A stretch of DNA of 62,302 bases from Alphaproteobacteria bacterium (GTDB lineage Bacteria; Pseudomonadota; Alphaproteobacteria; Micropepsales; Micropepsaceae). The notes beneath the pieces were generated by a model. The model did no database searches. It was not told where the DNA came from and saw nothing but the letters and a program-made list of their open reading frames with translations. Shown one piece after another: positions 55,161 through 62,302 of the stretch (its first letter is position 1; the number at the start of each line of letters is the position of its first letter). The translations under genes and the position numbers were made by a program. The stretch covers positions 1-62,302 of the forward strand of contig JAICHV010000019.1 in assembly GCA_025924715.1 (NCBI GenBank), given 5' to 3'.

Positions 55161-55603
55161 GCCGCTTTCCTTTCCAGATAGGTGTTGAGATTGTCCATCA
55201 TCACACCCCAGCCATGGCGCTGCTGTTCCTCGCTATGGGTATTTTCCAGGGTGAGGATGAGGGTGACGTAGGTCTTGCCGTCTTTCTCCAGGAACTCCAT
55301 CCATACCGGCCTTCCGTCATCGATGGTGTATTTGATACGGCCGGATTTGCCCGGTGCCGGCGCAACGATCTCTTAATAGGTGCCGTTTAATTCGAAGCCC
55401 ATCTTGGGGTCGGGACCCTGAAAGCGTATATTGAAGCGACCGCCGGGCCTGGGGTCGGTCTCAGCGTTCGGCGTCGTCCAGCCGTCGCCCGCGTTGTACC
55501 AATGAACCAGATGTTCGGGCCTCAGGCAGCAATCGAACACCAGGGATGCGGGCGCATTGTAAATGCGGGTGAGGGTGGCGGTTTTGCTTTGGCTCTCGGT
55601 CAT
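55157..55603 (-). pseudogene. SRPBCC (AHSA1-like) gene interrupted by one in-frame stop
   Basis: Reading from ATG at 55603, the frame gives MTESQSKTATLTRIYNAPAS and continues to GFELNGTY, then TAA at 55375-55373 (codon 77). The same frame resumes EIVAPAPGKSGRIKY, VWMEFLEKDGKTYVTL and LENTHSEEQQRHGWGVMMDN, and ends in TGA at 55159-55157. Thus the domain is complete apart from a single nonsense codon. No shift is present. Likely a recent mutation, a sequencing error, or possibly readthrough. Codon use stays normal on both sides. Confidence 0.85.
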
Positions 55604-55962
55604 GACTTTCCCTTTGCGCGGTTTTTGTGACGTTTCGGTTTCGGCTTGCCTTGCAATTTCGCCAGATAGGCTTCCAGCCGGTCCAGCCGCTGTTCCCACA
55701 GCTTGCGATAATCCTCCAGCCAGTCATCGACGCTTTTGAGGGTCTGGGGTTCCAGCCGGCAGGGCCGGTATTGGGCGTCGCGGCCGCGCGATATCAGCCC
55801 GGCCTGTTCCAGCACTTTGAGATGCTTGGACACGGCCGGCAGGGACATCTCGAAAGGTTCGGCCAATTCCCCGACCGAGACCTCACCCAGGGCCAGCCGG
55901 GCCAGAATGGCGCGCCGGGTCGGGTCGGCAAGAGCATGAAAGGTGCTGGATAAGCGATCCAT
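55600..55962 (-). CDS. ArsR-family transcriptional regulator (cassette 2)
   Basis: A 120-residue winged-helix repressor starting MDRLSSTFHALADPTRRAIL. The recognition helix is in EMSLPAVSKHLKVLEQAGLI, and the wing has RGRDAQYRPCRLEPQ. The C-terminal Lys-rich tail (about 100-120) is variable. An ATG three codons earlier is possible. The stop overlaps the start of the SRPBCC frame, so all four genes of the cassette are coupled. Ligand unknown. Confidence 0.88.
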   Translation of the reverse strand: MDRLSSTFHALADPTRRAILARLALGEVSVGELAEPFEMSLPAVSKHLKVLEQAGLISRGRDAQYRPCRLEPQTLKSVDDWLEDYRKLWEQRLDRLEAYLAKLQGKPKPKRHKNRAKGKS

Positions 55963-55971
55963 GAAAACCAT

Positions 55972-56021
55972 CTGGTTAAATAACCGAACGGTTTAATACA
56001 GAGGAGATGGGGGGCTGTCAA
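55972..56021 (-). promoter_or_regulatory. promoter and operator of ArsR cassette 2
   Basis: On the minus strand TTGACA (56016-56021), a 17-base spacer and TATTAA (55993-55998) form a good promoter. Two overlapping dyads follow: AACC-GTTC-GGTT (55982-55993) and GGTTA-TT-TAACC (55974-55985). The core AACC-N4-GGTT equals that of cassette 1. It overlaps the expected start site, leaving a leader of about 15-24 bases. Confidence 0.78.
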
Positions 56022-56049
56022 CGGGCCGATTAGGGGTAAAGCAAAAAAA

Positions 56050-56128
56050 CTTCACACTGAGCTTGTCGAAGGACAGTCCTGGTCCGACCACTGCGCCTGC
56101 TCCATATCCCTCGACAGGCTTGGGATGA
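56050..56128. repeat. palindromic intergenic repeat (TTCGACAAGCTCAG type)
   Basis: The arms TCACACTGAGCTTGTCGAAGG and CCTCGACAGGCTTGGGATGA are imperfectly complementary around a spacer. Motifs of the type CTTCGACAAGCTCAG recur in many alphaproteobacterial genomes. It occupies the gap between ArsR cassette 2 and nadQ. Confidence 0.75.
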
Positions 56129-56152
56129 GGAGAGTTTGAGCTGGCAGCGAAT

Positions 56153-57100
56153 CTATCGCCGCGACGACAGCCTTACGCCGGGCGCCGGGCGCTCGCGCAG
56201 GACTTCGCGGCGGAAGCGGAACAATTCGGCCGGCCTGCCGCGAGCGGAAGCGGAAAACTTCCCGGTGCCTTCGACCAGGCCCTGGTCCGCCATCAGGCGG
56301 CGGAAATTCTGTTTGTGCAGGCGAAGGCCCGATAGCGCTTCGACGGTGCGCTGCAATTCCAGCAAGGTGAAGGACGGTGCCATCAATTCGAACACCACCG
56401 GGCGGTATTTCATCTTGCCGCGAAGCCGCGCGATGGCGGTGGCCAGGATGCGGCGGTGATCGAACTGCATCGCCGCGCCCAGATCGGGGCCGCCGCCTTT
56501 GCCGCTGTCGCGGCCGAATTCCTGCACCAACCCGGCTTCGTACATGAGCTCGTAGCGCTCCAGGACTTTTTCCTCATCCCAGGACATGCCGCCTTCGCCG
56601 AAGGCCAGCCGCATGCGCTCGCCGCGCAATTCGCCCGCTTGCGTGCTGGGCGCGGCTTTGACGAATTTGCGCAAGGCCGGAAGAATGGTGCCGTCGATCA
56701 TCGGCGGCCGCTGCTGGCGCCAATCCTCCCATGGGAAATAATGATACCAGCCGCGCCATCTGGTATCGGGCGCCTTGGGCTCGCCGGGCCGCGTCAAGGC
56801 CAAGTACCCGACCGATACCACCCGCGCGTCGCCGTCGTCCGATCCGGTTGAAGTCAGATGCCGGCCCTTGTCGCCGAAGGTGTAAAGCTGCTCGGCATAG
56901 CCGATCTCGAACTGGGTCTGCTCGCCCACCCATTTGCGCAGACCCGATTCCAAGGTGCGATCGGAGCTGGGATCGAAAGGACCAAAGGGCAGGGCATCGG
57001 CTTTTTGCCCTGGCGTTTGGCTCACCACCAGGACGGAAGGCTGCTCGCCCGCCACCGACACGATCGCCGCGGACAAGCCGATGCTAACCACCGCTCTCAC
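56153..57100 (-). CDS. nadQ: NAD biosynthesis regulator NadQ (Nudix-like plus winged helix)
   Basis: A 315-residue protein starting with GTG (V in VRAVVSIGLSAAIVSVAGEQ) that overlaps the upstream stop (GTGA). The N-terminal half is a Nudix-like sensor (VGEQTQFEIGYAEQLYTFGD, VVSVGYLALTR) and the C-terminal part a winged helix (SFTLLELQRTVEALSGLRL, KQNFRRLMADQGLVEGTG, GRPAELFRFRR). It matches COG4111, named NadQ, the presumed repressor of NAD biosynthesis in Alphaproteobacteria. It is the third gene of HD-PTP-nadQ and lies 4 kb from nadABC, whose operators it may bind. Confidence 0.85.
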   Translation of the reverse strand: MRAVVSIGLSAAIVSVAGEQPSVLVVSQTPGQKADALPFGPFDPSSDRTLESGLRKWVGEQTQFEIGYAEQLYTFGDKGRHLTSTGSDDGDARVVSVGYLALTRPGEPKAPDTRWRGWYHYFPWEDWRQQRPPMIDGTILPALRKFVKAAPSTQAGELRGERMRLAFGEGGMSWDEEKVLERYELMYEAGLVQEFGRDSGKGGGPDLGAAMQFDHRRILATAIARLRGKMKYRPVVFELMAPSFTLLELQRTVEALSGLRLHKQNFRRLMADQGLVEGTGKFSASARGRPAELFRFRREVLRERPAPGVRLSSRR

Positions 57101-57615
57101 AGATTGACCAGCGGAAAGGCCGTTGCGACACCTTCCTCCACCATCAAGGGCGAACCCATGGCGCGCACGGCGCTGACCATGCGCCCGCCGCGGCCCAGCG
57201 CCTCGTCGGCATGGGCGACCAGCAAGCGGTTGGGATTGGCGTGCGGGGCGCGCCGGCGCATCGCCATGGCGATCTCCATCTCGCGGTCCGGCCCCAGCCG
57301 GTCGCACAAAACGGTGAAAGCGCTGGCCATCGACCGGCTGATGCCGGCCCAGCAATGAATCAGGAACGGCGCCCCGCCATCCCAGCCGCGGGAAAATTCC
57401 AGAAGCTGATCGATATGGGCTCGCATGGGCGGGGCATCGCCGGCGGCGGGATCGACAATGTCGTTGACCCCCAGGCGCAAATGGCGCGGGGGCGGAAAAC
57501 CGGCCGGGGTCTCGATCATATGATTGGGGGACAGCAGGCTGACGACATGGGAAGGGCGGTGCTGGAGGATGGCGTCTTCCAGGGCGGATAGGGGGGTGAC
57601 CAGGATGCGGGGCAT
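57097..57615 (-). CDS. protein tyrosine phosphatase-like protein
   Basis: A 172-residue DSP/PTP-fold protein. The phosphate-binding loop is HCWAGISRSMASAF, matching CX5R with the conserved Ser, and general acid candidates lie in LRLGVNDIVDPAAG. The protein is cytosolic. The ATG at 57615 is chosen over one five codons earlier because of alignment. It overlaps nadQ and lies 8 bases after the HD gene start region, in the conserved HD-PTP-nadQ operon of Alphaproteobacteria. Confidence 0.85.
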   Translation of the reverse strand: MPRILVTPLSALEDAILQHRPSHVVSLLSPNHMIETPAGFPPPRHLRLGVNDIVDPAAGDAPPMRAHIDQLLEFSRGWDGGAPFLIHCWAGISRSMASAFTVLCDRLGPDREMEIAMAMRRRAPHANPNRLLVAHADEALGRGGRMVSAVRAMGSPLMVEEGVATAFPLVNL

Positions 57616-57623
57616 CCCCTTAT

Positions 57624-58205
57624 CTAGCATGCGGCCAGGCGGTGAAAACGTTCCAGGAAAAGCGCCTCAGCCTCCGCCGTGGCCAGGGGCGTCAACCGGG
57701 GGGTGGCAAGGCCTGCCGGCGGGGCGCCGAACAGCTTGCGGGCCTCCTTGTCCTCGAAGCCGGCAAGCTGGGTGGCCTCGTAAAAGGCCGACAGCCGGTC
57801 GGCCTTTTTGAACAGGGCTGCCAAATCCTTGGGCACCGCCACCGGCAGGGAGAAACGCAGGTGAATTGCGGCCTGAAGTTTCAGCTCCAAATGCTTGTAA
57901 TCGAAGCCGATCGCGGCCTTGAAAGGGCTGATGAGATCGCCGACAACATATTCCGGCGCGTCATGCAAAAGCGCCATCAGCCGGACCTGGCGGGTGATCC
58001 GGGGCCGCATATCGGCGGTCAGTCTTTCCACCAACACACAGTGTTGGGCGACGCTGAAGGCATGGGCCCCCTTGGTCTGACCGTTCCAGCGGGCCACCCG
58101 GGCCAGGCCATGGGCGATATCCTGGATCTCGATATCCAGGGGGCTTGGCTCGAGCAGGTCCAGGCGCCGGCCGCTCAGCATCCGCTGCCAGGCCCGGGCG
58201 ACCAC
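57624..58205 (-). CDS. HD-domain hydrolase (YfbR-like)
   Basis: A 193-residue HD phosphohydrolase. The metal-binding residues are in HAFSVAQHCVLVERL, LMALLHDAPEYVVGDLISPF and LAALFKKADRLSAFYEATQL. These are signatures of the 5'-deoxynucleotidase-type HD family, but substrate is not established. It is the second gene after TauE with a 7-base gap, and precedes the PTP-like gene by 8 bases. Confidence 0.85.
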   Translation of the reverse strand: MVARAWQRMLSGRRLDLLEPSPLDIEIQDIAHGLARVARWNGQTKGAHAFSVAQHCVLVERLTADMRPRITRQVRLMALLHDAPEYVVGDLISPFKAAIGFDYKHLELKLQAAIHLRFSLPVAVPKDLAALFKKADRLSAFYEATQLAGFEDKEARKLFGAPPAGLATPRLTPLATAEAEALFLERFHRLAAC

Positions 58206-58212
58206 GACCGTC

Positions 58213-59004
58213 CTACAGCGCCAGCAGCCGAACCCCGGACAGGGTCAGGGTGGCCGCCAGGATGATGCGCAGGGCAAGGTCGGGCAGGCGCGGGGCGAAC
58301 AGGCTGGAGATCATGATCCCCGGCAGCGAGCCGCAGAGCAGCGACACCAGCACGGTGGTATCGACGCCGCCGCTCATCAGATGCCCCAGGCCGGCCACCA
58401 AGGTCAGGGGTACGGCATGGGCAATGTCCGAGCCCGCGATCTTGACCACCGGCAGTTCGGGATAGAGCAGGATCAGGGCGGTGACACCCATCGCCCCCGC
58501 GCCGACCGAGGAAATCGTCACCAGCACCCCCAGCGCCGCACCCGTCAGGACGGTGAATAGCCTGGTCTGCTGCGGCGTCAGCACCCCCACCCGCCGGGTA
58601 TAGCTGGCCAGCAGGCGCCGGCGGAACACCAGCGCCAGCGCGGTGGCCAAGAGGGTTACCCCCAGGACTTTGGTGATCAAGGCGTTCAGCGCCGCAGCAT
58701 CGATCGACAGGAAATGAAAAATGCCGAGAGTCAGCAGCGAAGCGGGAAGCGAGCCGGTCGCCAGCCGTCCCACGATCCGCCAGTCGATGCTGCGGTTGAT
58801 GGAATGGATCAGCGAGCCGCCGGTTTTGGTGATACTGGCATAAAGCAGGTCCGTGCCCACGGCCGTCGTGGGATGGACGTGAAACAGCAAAATGAGCAGC
58901 GGCGTCATCAGCGAGCCGCCGCCGACCCCGGTCATCCCGACCAGGAACCCCACGGCGAAGCCCGACAGGACGAAAAGCGGGTTCAAGGCATGAACGAACG
59001 ACAT
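58213..59004 (-). CDS. TauE/SafE-family membrane transporter
   Basis: A 263-residue polytopic protein of about eight helices. The N-terminal GFAVGFLVGMTGVGGGSLMT and the repeat of the same motif in ISSVGAGAMGVTALILLYPE are the two halves of the TauE/SafE fold. It probably exports a sulfur-containing anion such as sulfite or sulfoacetate; the substrate is not visible. The ATG at 59004 begins just before the first helix, but an ATG at 59055 with GGGGGCGG before it is possible. First gene of the operon with HD, PTP and nadQ. Confidence 0.82.
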   Translation of the reverse strand: MSFVHALNPLFVLSGFAVGFLVGMTGVGGGSLMTPLLILLFHVHPTTAVGTDLLYASITKTGGSLIHSINRSIDWRIVGRLATGSLPASLLTLGIFHFLSIDAAALNALITKVLGVTLLATALALVFRRRLLASYTRRVGVLTPQQTRLFTVLTGAALGVLVTISSVGAGAMGVTALILLYPELPVVKIAGSDIAHAVPLTLVAGLGHLMSGGVDTTVLVSLLCGSLPGIMISSLFAPRLPDLALRIILAATLTLSGVRLLAL

Positions 59005-59264
59005 CGGCCTGTTGGGGTGAAATTTTTTCAGGAAGGCGGGCGGGCAATTTCCCATAAAGCCGCCCCCGTAACAATCGCCCTTTTGCCCGTTCGCCGGGCA
59101 GATCGCCGCTGCGGACCGCAAATCAGGGTTGTGTTCGCCTCATTCTTGGGCGCCGTTAGAATTTGGTTGAGCTTTGGCCGCCTTCCGCGCCCCGCGGCCC
59201 CTTTAAGCTCAACGCCCTGTTCAGGAATTTGCCTTACACCGGGCGGGCTTGAAGGGGACGGCTG

Positions 59265-59680
59265 GTGTCTGGCGACGCACAAGAAAGTCCGGCGGACGCC
59301 GCGCCGCAGCCACAGGCTGTGCGTCATTTGCTGCCGGCGGGGGCGCTGTTCTGTCTTGGACTTGCGATCGGCGTTGCATGGCCGACCAGCAGAGCGGCGA
59401 ATTTCTCTTCGCCCCGGCGGGCATTGTGCTGCTGGCAGGGATGCTCTGGACGATGCGCCCCCTCGTGGACCGTGCCGGCGCCCGGATGACCGCGAGCGGC
59501 GCCTCTTATCGCGCCTTTTTCGAACATGCGGTGGAAGGGATTTTCCGCACCACGCCCGACGGACATTCCTTGGTGGTCAATCAGGCGCGGTCGCAGATCT
59601 ATGGCTATGAAACGCCAGAGGCGCTGACTGTCGGTCTTGGTTGCCAAACCCGGCTAGATAAATCTTTGTCGCCCCGCTAA
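59265..59680 (+). pseudogene. remnant of a PAS-domain signalling protein (frameshift and truncation)
   Basis: A GTG at 59265, with AAGGGGA before it, opens a frame with AVRHLLPAGALFCLGLAIGV, a likely membrane helix. Near 59370-59400 the coding potential shifts frame and continues with a second helix, then PAS sequence SYRAFFEHAVEGIFRTTPDG and NQARSQIYGYETPEAL. It ends abruptly at 59680, 10 bases before queC. PAS proteins normally continue to a cyclase or kinase domain, so this is a degraded N-terminal fragment. Confidence 0.75.
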
Positions 59681-59689
59681 ACAGCCGCG

Positions 59690-60388
59690 ATGAACAAGGC
59701 GCTTGTGCTGTTTTCCGGCGGACAGGATTCCACCGTCTGCCTGGCCTGGGCATTGCAGAAATTCGATGCCGTCGAGACTGCCGGTTTCGATTACGGCCAG
59801 CGCCATGCGGCCGAGCTGACGGCGCGGCCACGCATTCTGGCGCAATTGCGCAGCGGATTTCCGCAAATGGCGAAAAAACTCGGCGCCGATCATTTGCTGC
59901 CCATCGACACGCTGAAAGCCATCGGCGGCAGCGCCCTGACGGATCAGGTGGCGATCGCGATGGGCGCGAATGGACTTCCCACCAGTTTCGTGCCCGGGCG
60001 CAATATCCTCTTCCTCACCCTGGCCGCGGCGCTGGGCTATCGCCGCGGCATCGCCGATCTGGTGGGCGGCATGTGCGAGACGGATTTTTCCGGCTATCCC
60101 GATTGCCGCAATGACACCGTCCAATCCACGGCAAAGGCGTTGTCGCTGGGCCTGGCGCAAGAGATCCGCATCCACACGCCCTTGATGTGGATCGACAAGG
60201 CCCAGACCTGGCAGCTGGCGCGGGCGTTGGGCGGCGAAAGCCTGGTCGCGCTGATCGTGGAAGAAACCGTCACCTGTTATCAAGGCGATCACACCAACCG
60301 GCATGATTGGGGCTATGGCTGTGGCCAATGTCCGGCCTGCGAATTGCGCGCCGCGGGTTATGCAAAATTCAAAAGCGCTGGCGCATGA
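59690..60388 (+). CDS. queC: 7-cyano-7-deazaguanine synthase QueC
   Basis: A 232-residue enzyme converting CDG to preQ0 in queuosine biosynthesis. The ATP-binding SGG motif [16 protein letters not shown] is at residues 4-19, and the C-terminal zinc site has four Cys in [20 protein letters not shown]. Typical length. Its stop overlaps the queE start (ATGA). A PAS pseudogene lies just upstream; I see no preQ1 riboswitch. Confidence 0.95.
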   Translation: MNKALVLFSGGQDSTVCLAWALQKFDAVETAGFDYGQRHAAELTARPRILAQLRSGFPQMAKKLGADHLLPIDTLKAIGGSALTDQVAIAMGANGLPTSFVPGRNILFLTLAAALGYRRGIADLVGGMCETDFSGYPDCRNDTVQSTAKALSLGLAQEIRIHTPLMWIDKAQTWQLARALGGESLVALIVEETVTCYQGDHTNRHDWGYGCGQCPACELRAAGYAKFKSAGA

Positions 60389-61026
60389 CCTATAGCGTCA
60401 AGGAAATCTATTACACATTGCAAGGCGAGGGGGCGCAGACCGGACGGGCCGCAGTATTCCTGCGCTTTGCCGGCTGCAATTTGTGGAGCGGATTGGAAAA
60501 GGACCGCCAAGCTGCGACCTGCCGCTTTTGCGATACCGATTTTGTCGGCACCGACGGTGCGGGCGGGGGAAAATATCTGGACGCGGCGGCGCTGGCCAAA
60601 ATCGTGAAGGGCACCTGGCCGGCATCGGCTCCGGCTTCGGCCAAGCCTTATGTGGTCTGCACCGGCGGCGAGCCGCTGCTGCAGCTCGACACTGCCCTGA
60701 TCGCGGCGCTGCATGAGCATGGATTTGAAATCGGCGTGGAGACCAATGGCACGCTGCTGCCTCCACCCGGATTGGATTGGATCTGCGTCAGTCCCAAAGC
60801 CGATGCGCAGCAAAAGCTCACCCGCGGCGATGAATTGAAACTGATCTATCCGCAAGAGGGCGCGGCGCCGGAACGCTATGCCGGGCAAGATTTCCGTCAC
60901 TTCTTCTTGCAGCCGATGGACAATGACTATCGCGCCGCCAATACCGAAGCGGCGATCCATTATTGCCTGGACCATCCGCAATGGCGGCTGTCGCTCCAGA
61001 CGCACAAGCTCTTGGGAATTCCCTGA
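60385..61026 (+). CDS. queE: 7-carboxy-7-deazaguanine synthase QueE
   Basis: A 213-residue radical SAM enzyme that makes CDG from CPH4. The N-terminal [20 protein letters not shown] and the cluster motif in [10 protein letters not shown]...CRFCDTDF (CX14CX2C, the alphaproteobacterial spacing) are clear. [10 protein letters not shown] and the C-terminal [10 protein letters not shown] follow. Coupled to queC by ATGA. queD is not in the window. Confidence 0.94.
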   Translation: MTYSVKEIYYTLQGEGAQTGRAAVFLRFAGCNLWSGLEKDRQAATCRFCDTDFVGTDGAGGGKYLDAAALAKIVKGTWPASAPASAKPYVVCTGGEPLLQLDTALIAALHEHGFEIGVETNGTLLPPPGLDWICVSPKADAQQKLTRGDELKLIYPQEGAAPERYAGQDFRHFFLQPMDNDYRAANTEAAIHYCLDHPQWRLSLQTHKLLGIP

Positions 61027-61034
61027 GGAGCCGC

Positions 61035-61628
61035 CTAGAAATAGCTCACGATTTTATCGAGTTGGGGCCGCAGGCGTTCTTCCAATTCCTCCTTGGCGGT
61101 GCCGACATAAACAAATCCGGCCATCCGCTCGCCCGGTTTGAGCCCGAGCTTCTCCTTCACTTTCGGGTCATAGGCGTACCATTCGGTCAGCCAGTTGGCG
61201 ACGAAGCCCAAGGCGTGAGCGGCGATCAGGAGATTCTGGCACACCGCGCCGGCCGACAATTCCTGCTCCCAGACCGGTATCTTGATCTGTTCGCGCGCGC
61301 TTGACACCACGCCGATCACCACCGGCGCGCGCAGGAAGCGCTCGCGCTCTTCCTCGACCTGTTTGGGCCGCTCGCCTTGGGCTTCCATCACCGATGCCAG
61401 GATATCGCCCATGCGTTGGCGCCCTTTGCCTTCGAACACGATAAAGCGCCAGGGAAACAGCTTGCCGTGATCGGGCACGCGCGCGCCGGCGGCCAGGATT
61501 TGCTGCAACTGTTCCGCCGAAGGCCCGGGCTTGCCCATCGCCTTGGCCGATCCCGAGCGCCGGCTGAGCAAAAGCGCGATTGTCCCCGGCGCGGGGTGGT
61601 TAAAGGATTTGGGTTTTTCGGATGACAT
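61035..61628 (-). CDS. nitroreductase-family protein
   Basis: A 197-residue FMN-dependent nitroreductase-fold protein. The N-terminal LLSRRSGSAKAM and PDHGKLFPWRFIVFEG are flavin-binding, and AGAVCQNLLIAAHALGFVANW is typical. The substrate is unknown. It converges on queE with 8 bases between stops and is divergent from cysE, sharing a 131-base upstream region. Confidence 0.85.
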   Translation of the reverse strand: MSSEKPKSFNHPAPGTIALLLSRRSGSAKAMGKPGPSAEQLQQILAAGARVPDHGKLFPWRFIVFEGKGRQRMGDILASVMEAQGERPKQVEEERERFLRAPVVIGVVSSAREQIKIPVWEQELSAGAVCQNLLIAAHALGFVANWLTEWYAYDPKVKEKLGLKPGERMAGFVYVGTAKEELEERLRPQLDKIVSYF

Positions 61629-61700
61629 AGGAAAATCCTGGGCTTTTGGGCGGGTTGGGGCGGGGTCGGGATCGCCCCATCTTAGCCGCTTCGGGACCTT

Positions 61701-61730
61701 TTGAAATTGTACAAATATCCGTGGTAAAAG
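61701..61730 (+). promoter_or_regulatory. possible cysE promoter
   Basis: TTGAAA (61701-61706), 18 bases, TAAAAG (61725-61730), with a small dyad TTGTACAA at 61707-61714 in the spacer. This is a moderate match to a sigma-70 promoter, 30 bases upstream of the cysE start. Regulation is only suggested. Confidence 0.4.
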
Positions 61731-61759
61731 CGGGTCTTCGAAAACGCAAAGGCAGACCC

Positions 61760-62302
61760 ATGGCCATCACCCGCGAAAAACTGGCGAGCTGCGACCCGGT
61801 CTGGGAGCAATTGCGCCGCGAGGCCGAAGCCATGGCCGAGCGCGAGCCCGGGCTGGCCGGATTCATCCATGGCGCCATCCTCAAGCATGAGCGCCTGGAG
61901 AACGCCCTGGCTTATCACATGGCGCGCAAACTGGGCGGCGAAGACCTCAGCCCCTTGATGGTGCATGAGACCTTCGAGGAAGCGATGAACGCCGATCCCG
62001 AAATCGGCGCCGCCTTCCGCGCCGATCTCTCGGCGGTGCTGGACCGCGATCCCGCCTGCCATTCCTTTGTCGAGGCCTTCCTGTTCTACAAGGGCTTCCA
62101 TGCCCTGGAATGCTGGCGCATCGCCCATTGGCTGTGGGGCCGGGAACGCCAGGCCATGGCGCTGTTCCTGCAAAGCCGCATCTCGCAATTGTTCGCCGTC
62201 GACATCCATCCCGCCGCAAAGATGGGGCGCGGAATCATGATCGATCACGGGACCGGCGTCGTCATCGGCGAAACCGCGGTGGTGGAAGACGATGTCTCGA
62301 TC
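61760..62302 (+). CDS. cysE: serine O-acetyltransferase, truncated by the window end
   Basis: From ATG at 61760 (GGCAG before it) the frame runs 181 codons to the window end. The N-terminal helical domain starts MAITREKLASCDPVWEQLRR. Then come FYKGFHALECWRIAHWLW, SRISQLFAVDIHPAAKMGRG and IMIDHGTGVVIGET, the left-handed beta helix of CysE with catalytic His. It makes O-acetylserine for cysteine synthesis. The C-terminus is not seen, so feedback sensitivity cannot be judged. Confidence 0.93.
   Translation, partial: MAITREKLASCDPVWEQLRREAEAMAEREPGLAGFIHGAILKHERLENALAYHMARKLGGEDLSPLMVHETFEEAMNADPEIGAAFRADLSAVLDRDPACHSFVEAFLFYKGFHALECWRIAHWLWGRERQAMALFLQSRISQLFAVDIHPAAKMGRGIMIDHGTGVVIGETAVVEDDVSI

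Noticed and set aside
59640..59690. preQ1 riboswitch before queC
   Set aside because: The leader is too short and lacks the preQ1 aptamer consensus; most of it is PAS remnant.

Overview
The window is a densely packed, GC-rich stretch of bacterial chromosome (about 65% GC in samples I counted by hand). It looks alphaproteobacterial, near Caulobacterales, Micropepsales or Rhizobiales: divK-pleD, a CcrM-type GANTC methyltransferase, split atpF/atpF' subunits, the NAD regulator NadQ, DUF3572, and the familiar blocks dgt|erpA-xthA, nagZ-scpA-scpB, glyQ-glyS-ppdK and DUF721-dsbA-smc. I see no tRNA, rRNA, CRISPR array, transposase, integrase or prophage gene.

Layout. 1-3.1 kb: ROK sugar kinase and DUF3572, divergent from divK-pleD. 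3.1-6.8 kb: SGNH esterase, FrnE-like DsbA, exported protein, xthA, erpA. 6.9-11.7 kb: dgt, SPOR protein, nagZ, scpA, scpB. 11.7-18.6 kb: SRPBCC protein, rnd, an ArsR-SRPBCC cassette, a phosphodiesterase, aspS, DUF488. 19-21.4 kb: the Fo half of ATP synthase. 21.6-29.2 kb: smc, two DsbA paralogues, DciA-like DUF721, mutY, ccrM. 29.3-36.2 kb: a rod-C-domain miniprotein, rnhB, radical SAM, glycosyltransferase, moaB, lytic transglycosylase, UDG. 36.3-48.4 kb: ETF-QO, TPR lipoprotein, ispE, polyprenyl synthase, DUF2007, methyltransferase, glyQ, glyS, ppdK. 48.7-52.9 kb: SleB-like hydrolase and nadABC. 53.1-59.7 kb: TonB-domain protein, a second ArsR cassette, the nadQ operon, a PAS pseudogene. 59.7-62.3 kb: queC-queE, nitroreductase, truncated cysE.

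How parts fit together. A whole bacterial condensin (Smc, ScpA, ScpB) sits in two loci with the cell-cycle genes divK, pleD and ccrM. The nadABC operon and its probable regulator NadQ lie about 4 kb apart, and the nadA promoter carries two copies of a dyad. Two ArsR cassettes share the operator core AACC-N4-GGTT.

Most unusual: seven GANTC sites within 93 bp in front of ccrM; a roughly 725-bp segment of foreign composition inside an intact glyS; palindromic repeats that have entered dgt and udg in frame, the dgt copy showing compensatory changes in its hairpin; a lone in-frame stop in an SRPBCC gene; and a family-4-like UDG lacking two of four expected Fe-S cysteines. Most of the rest is ordinary housekeeping. 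I did not find an obviously new defence or biosynthetic system.
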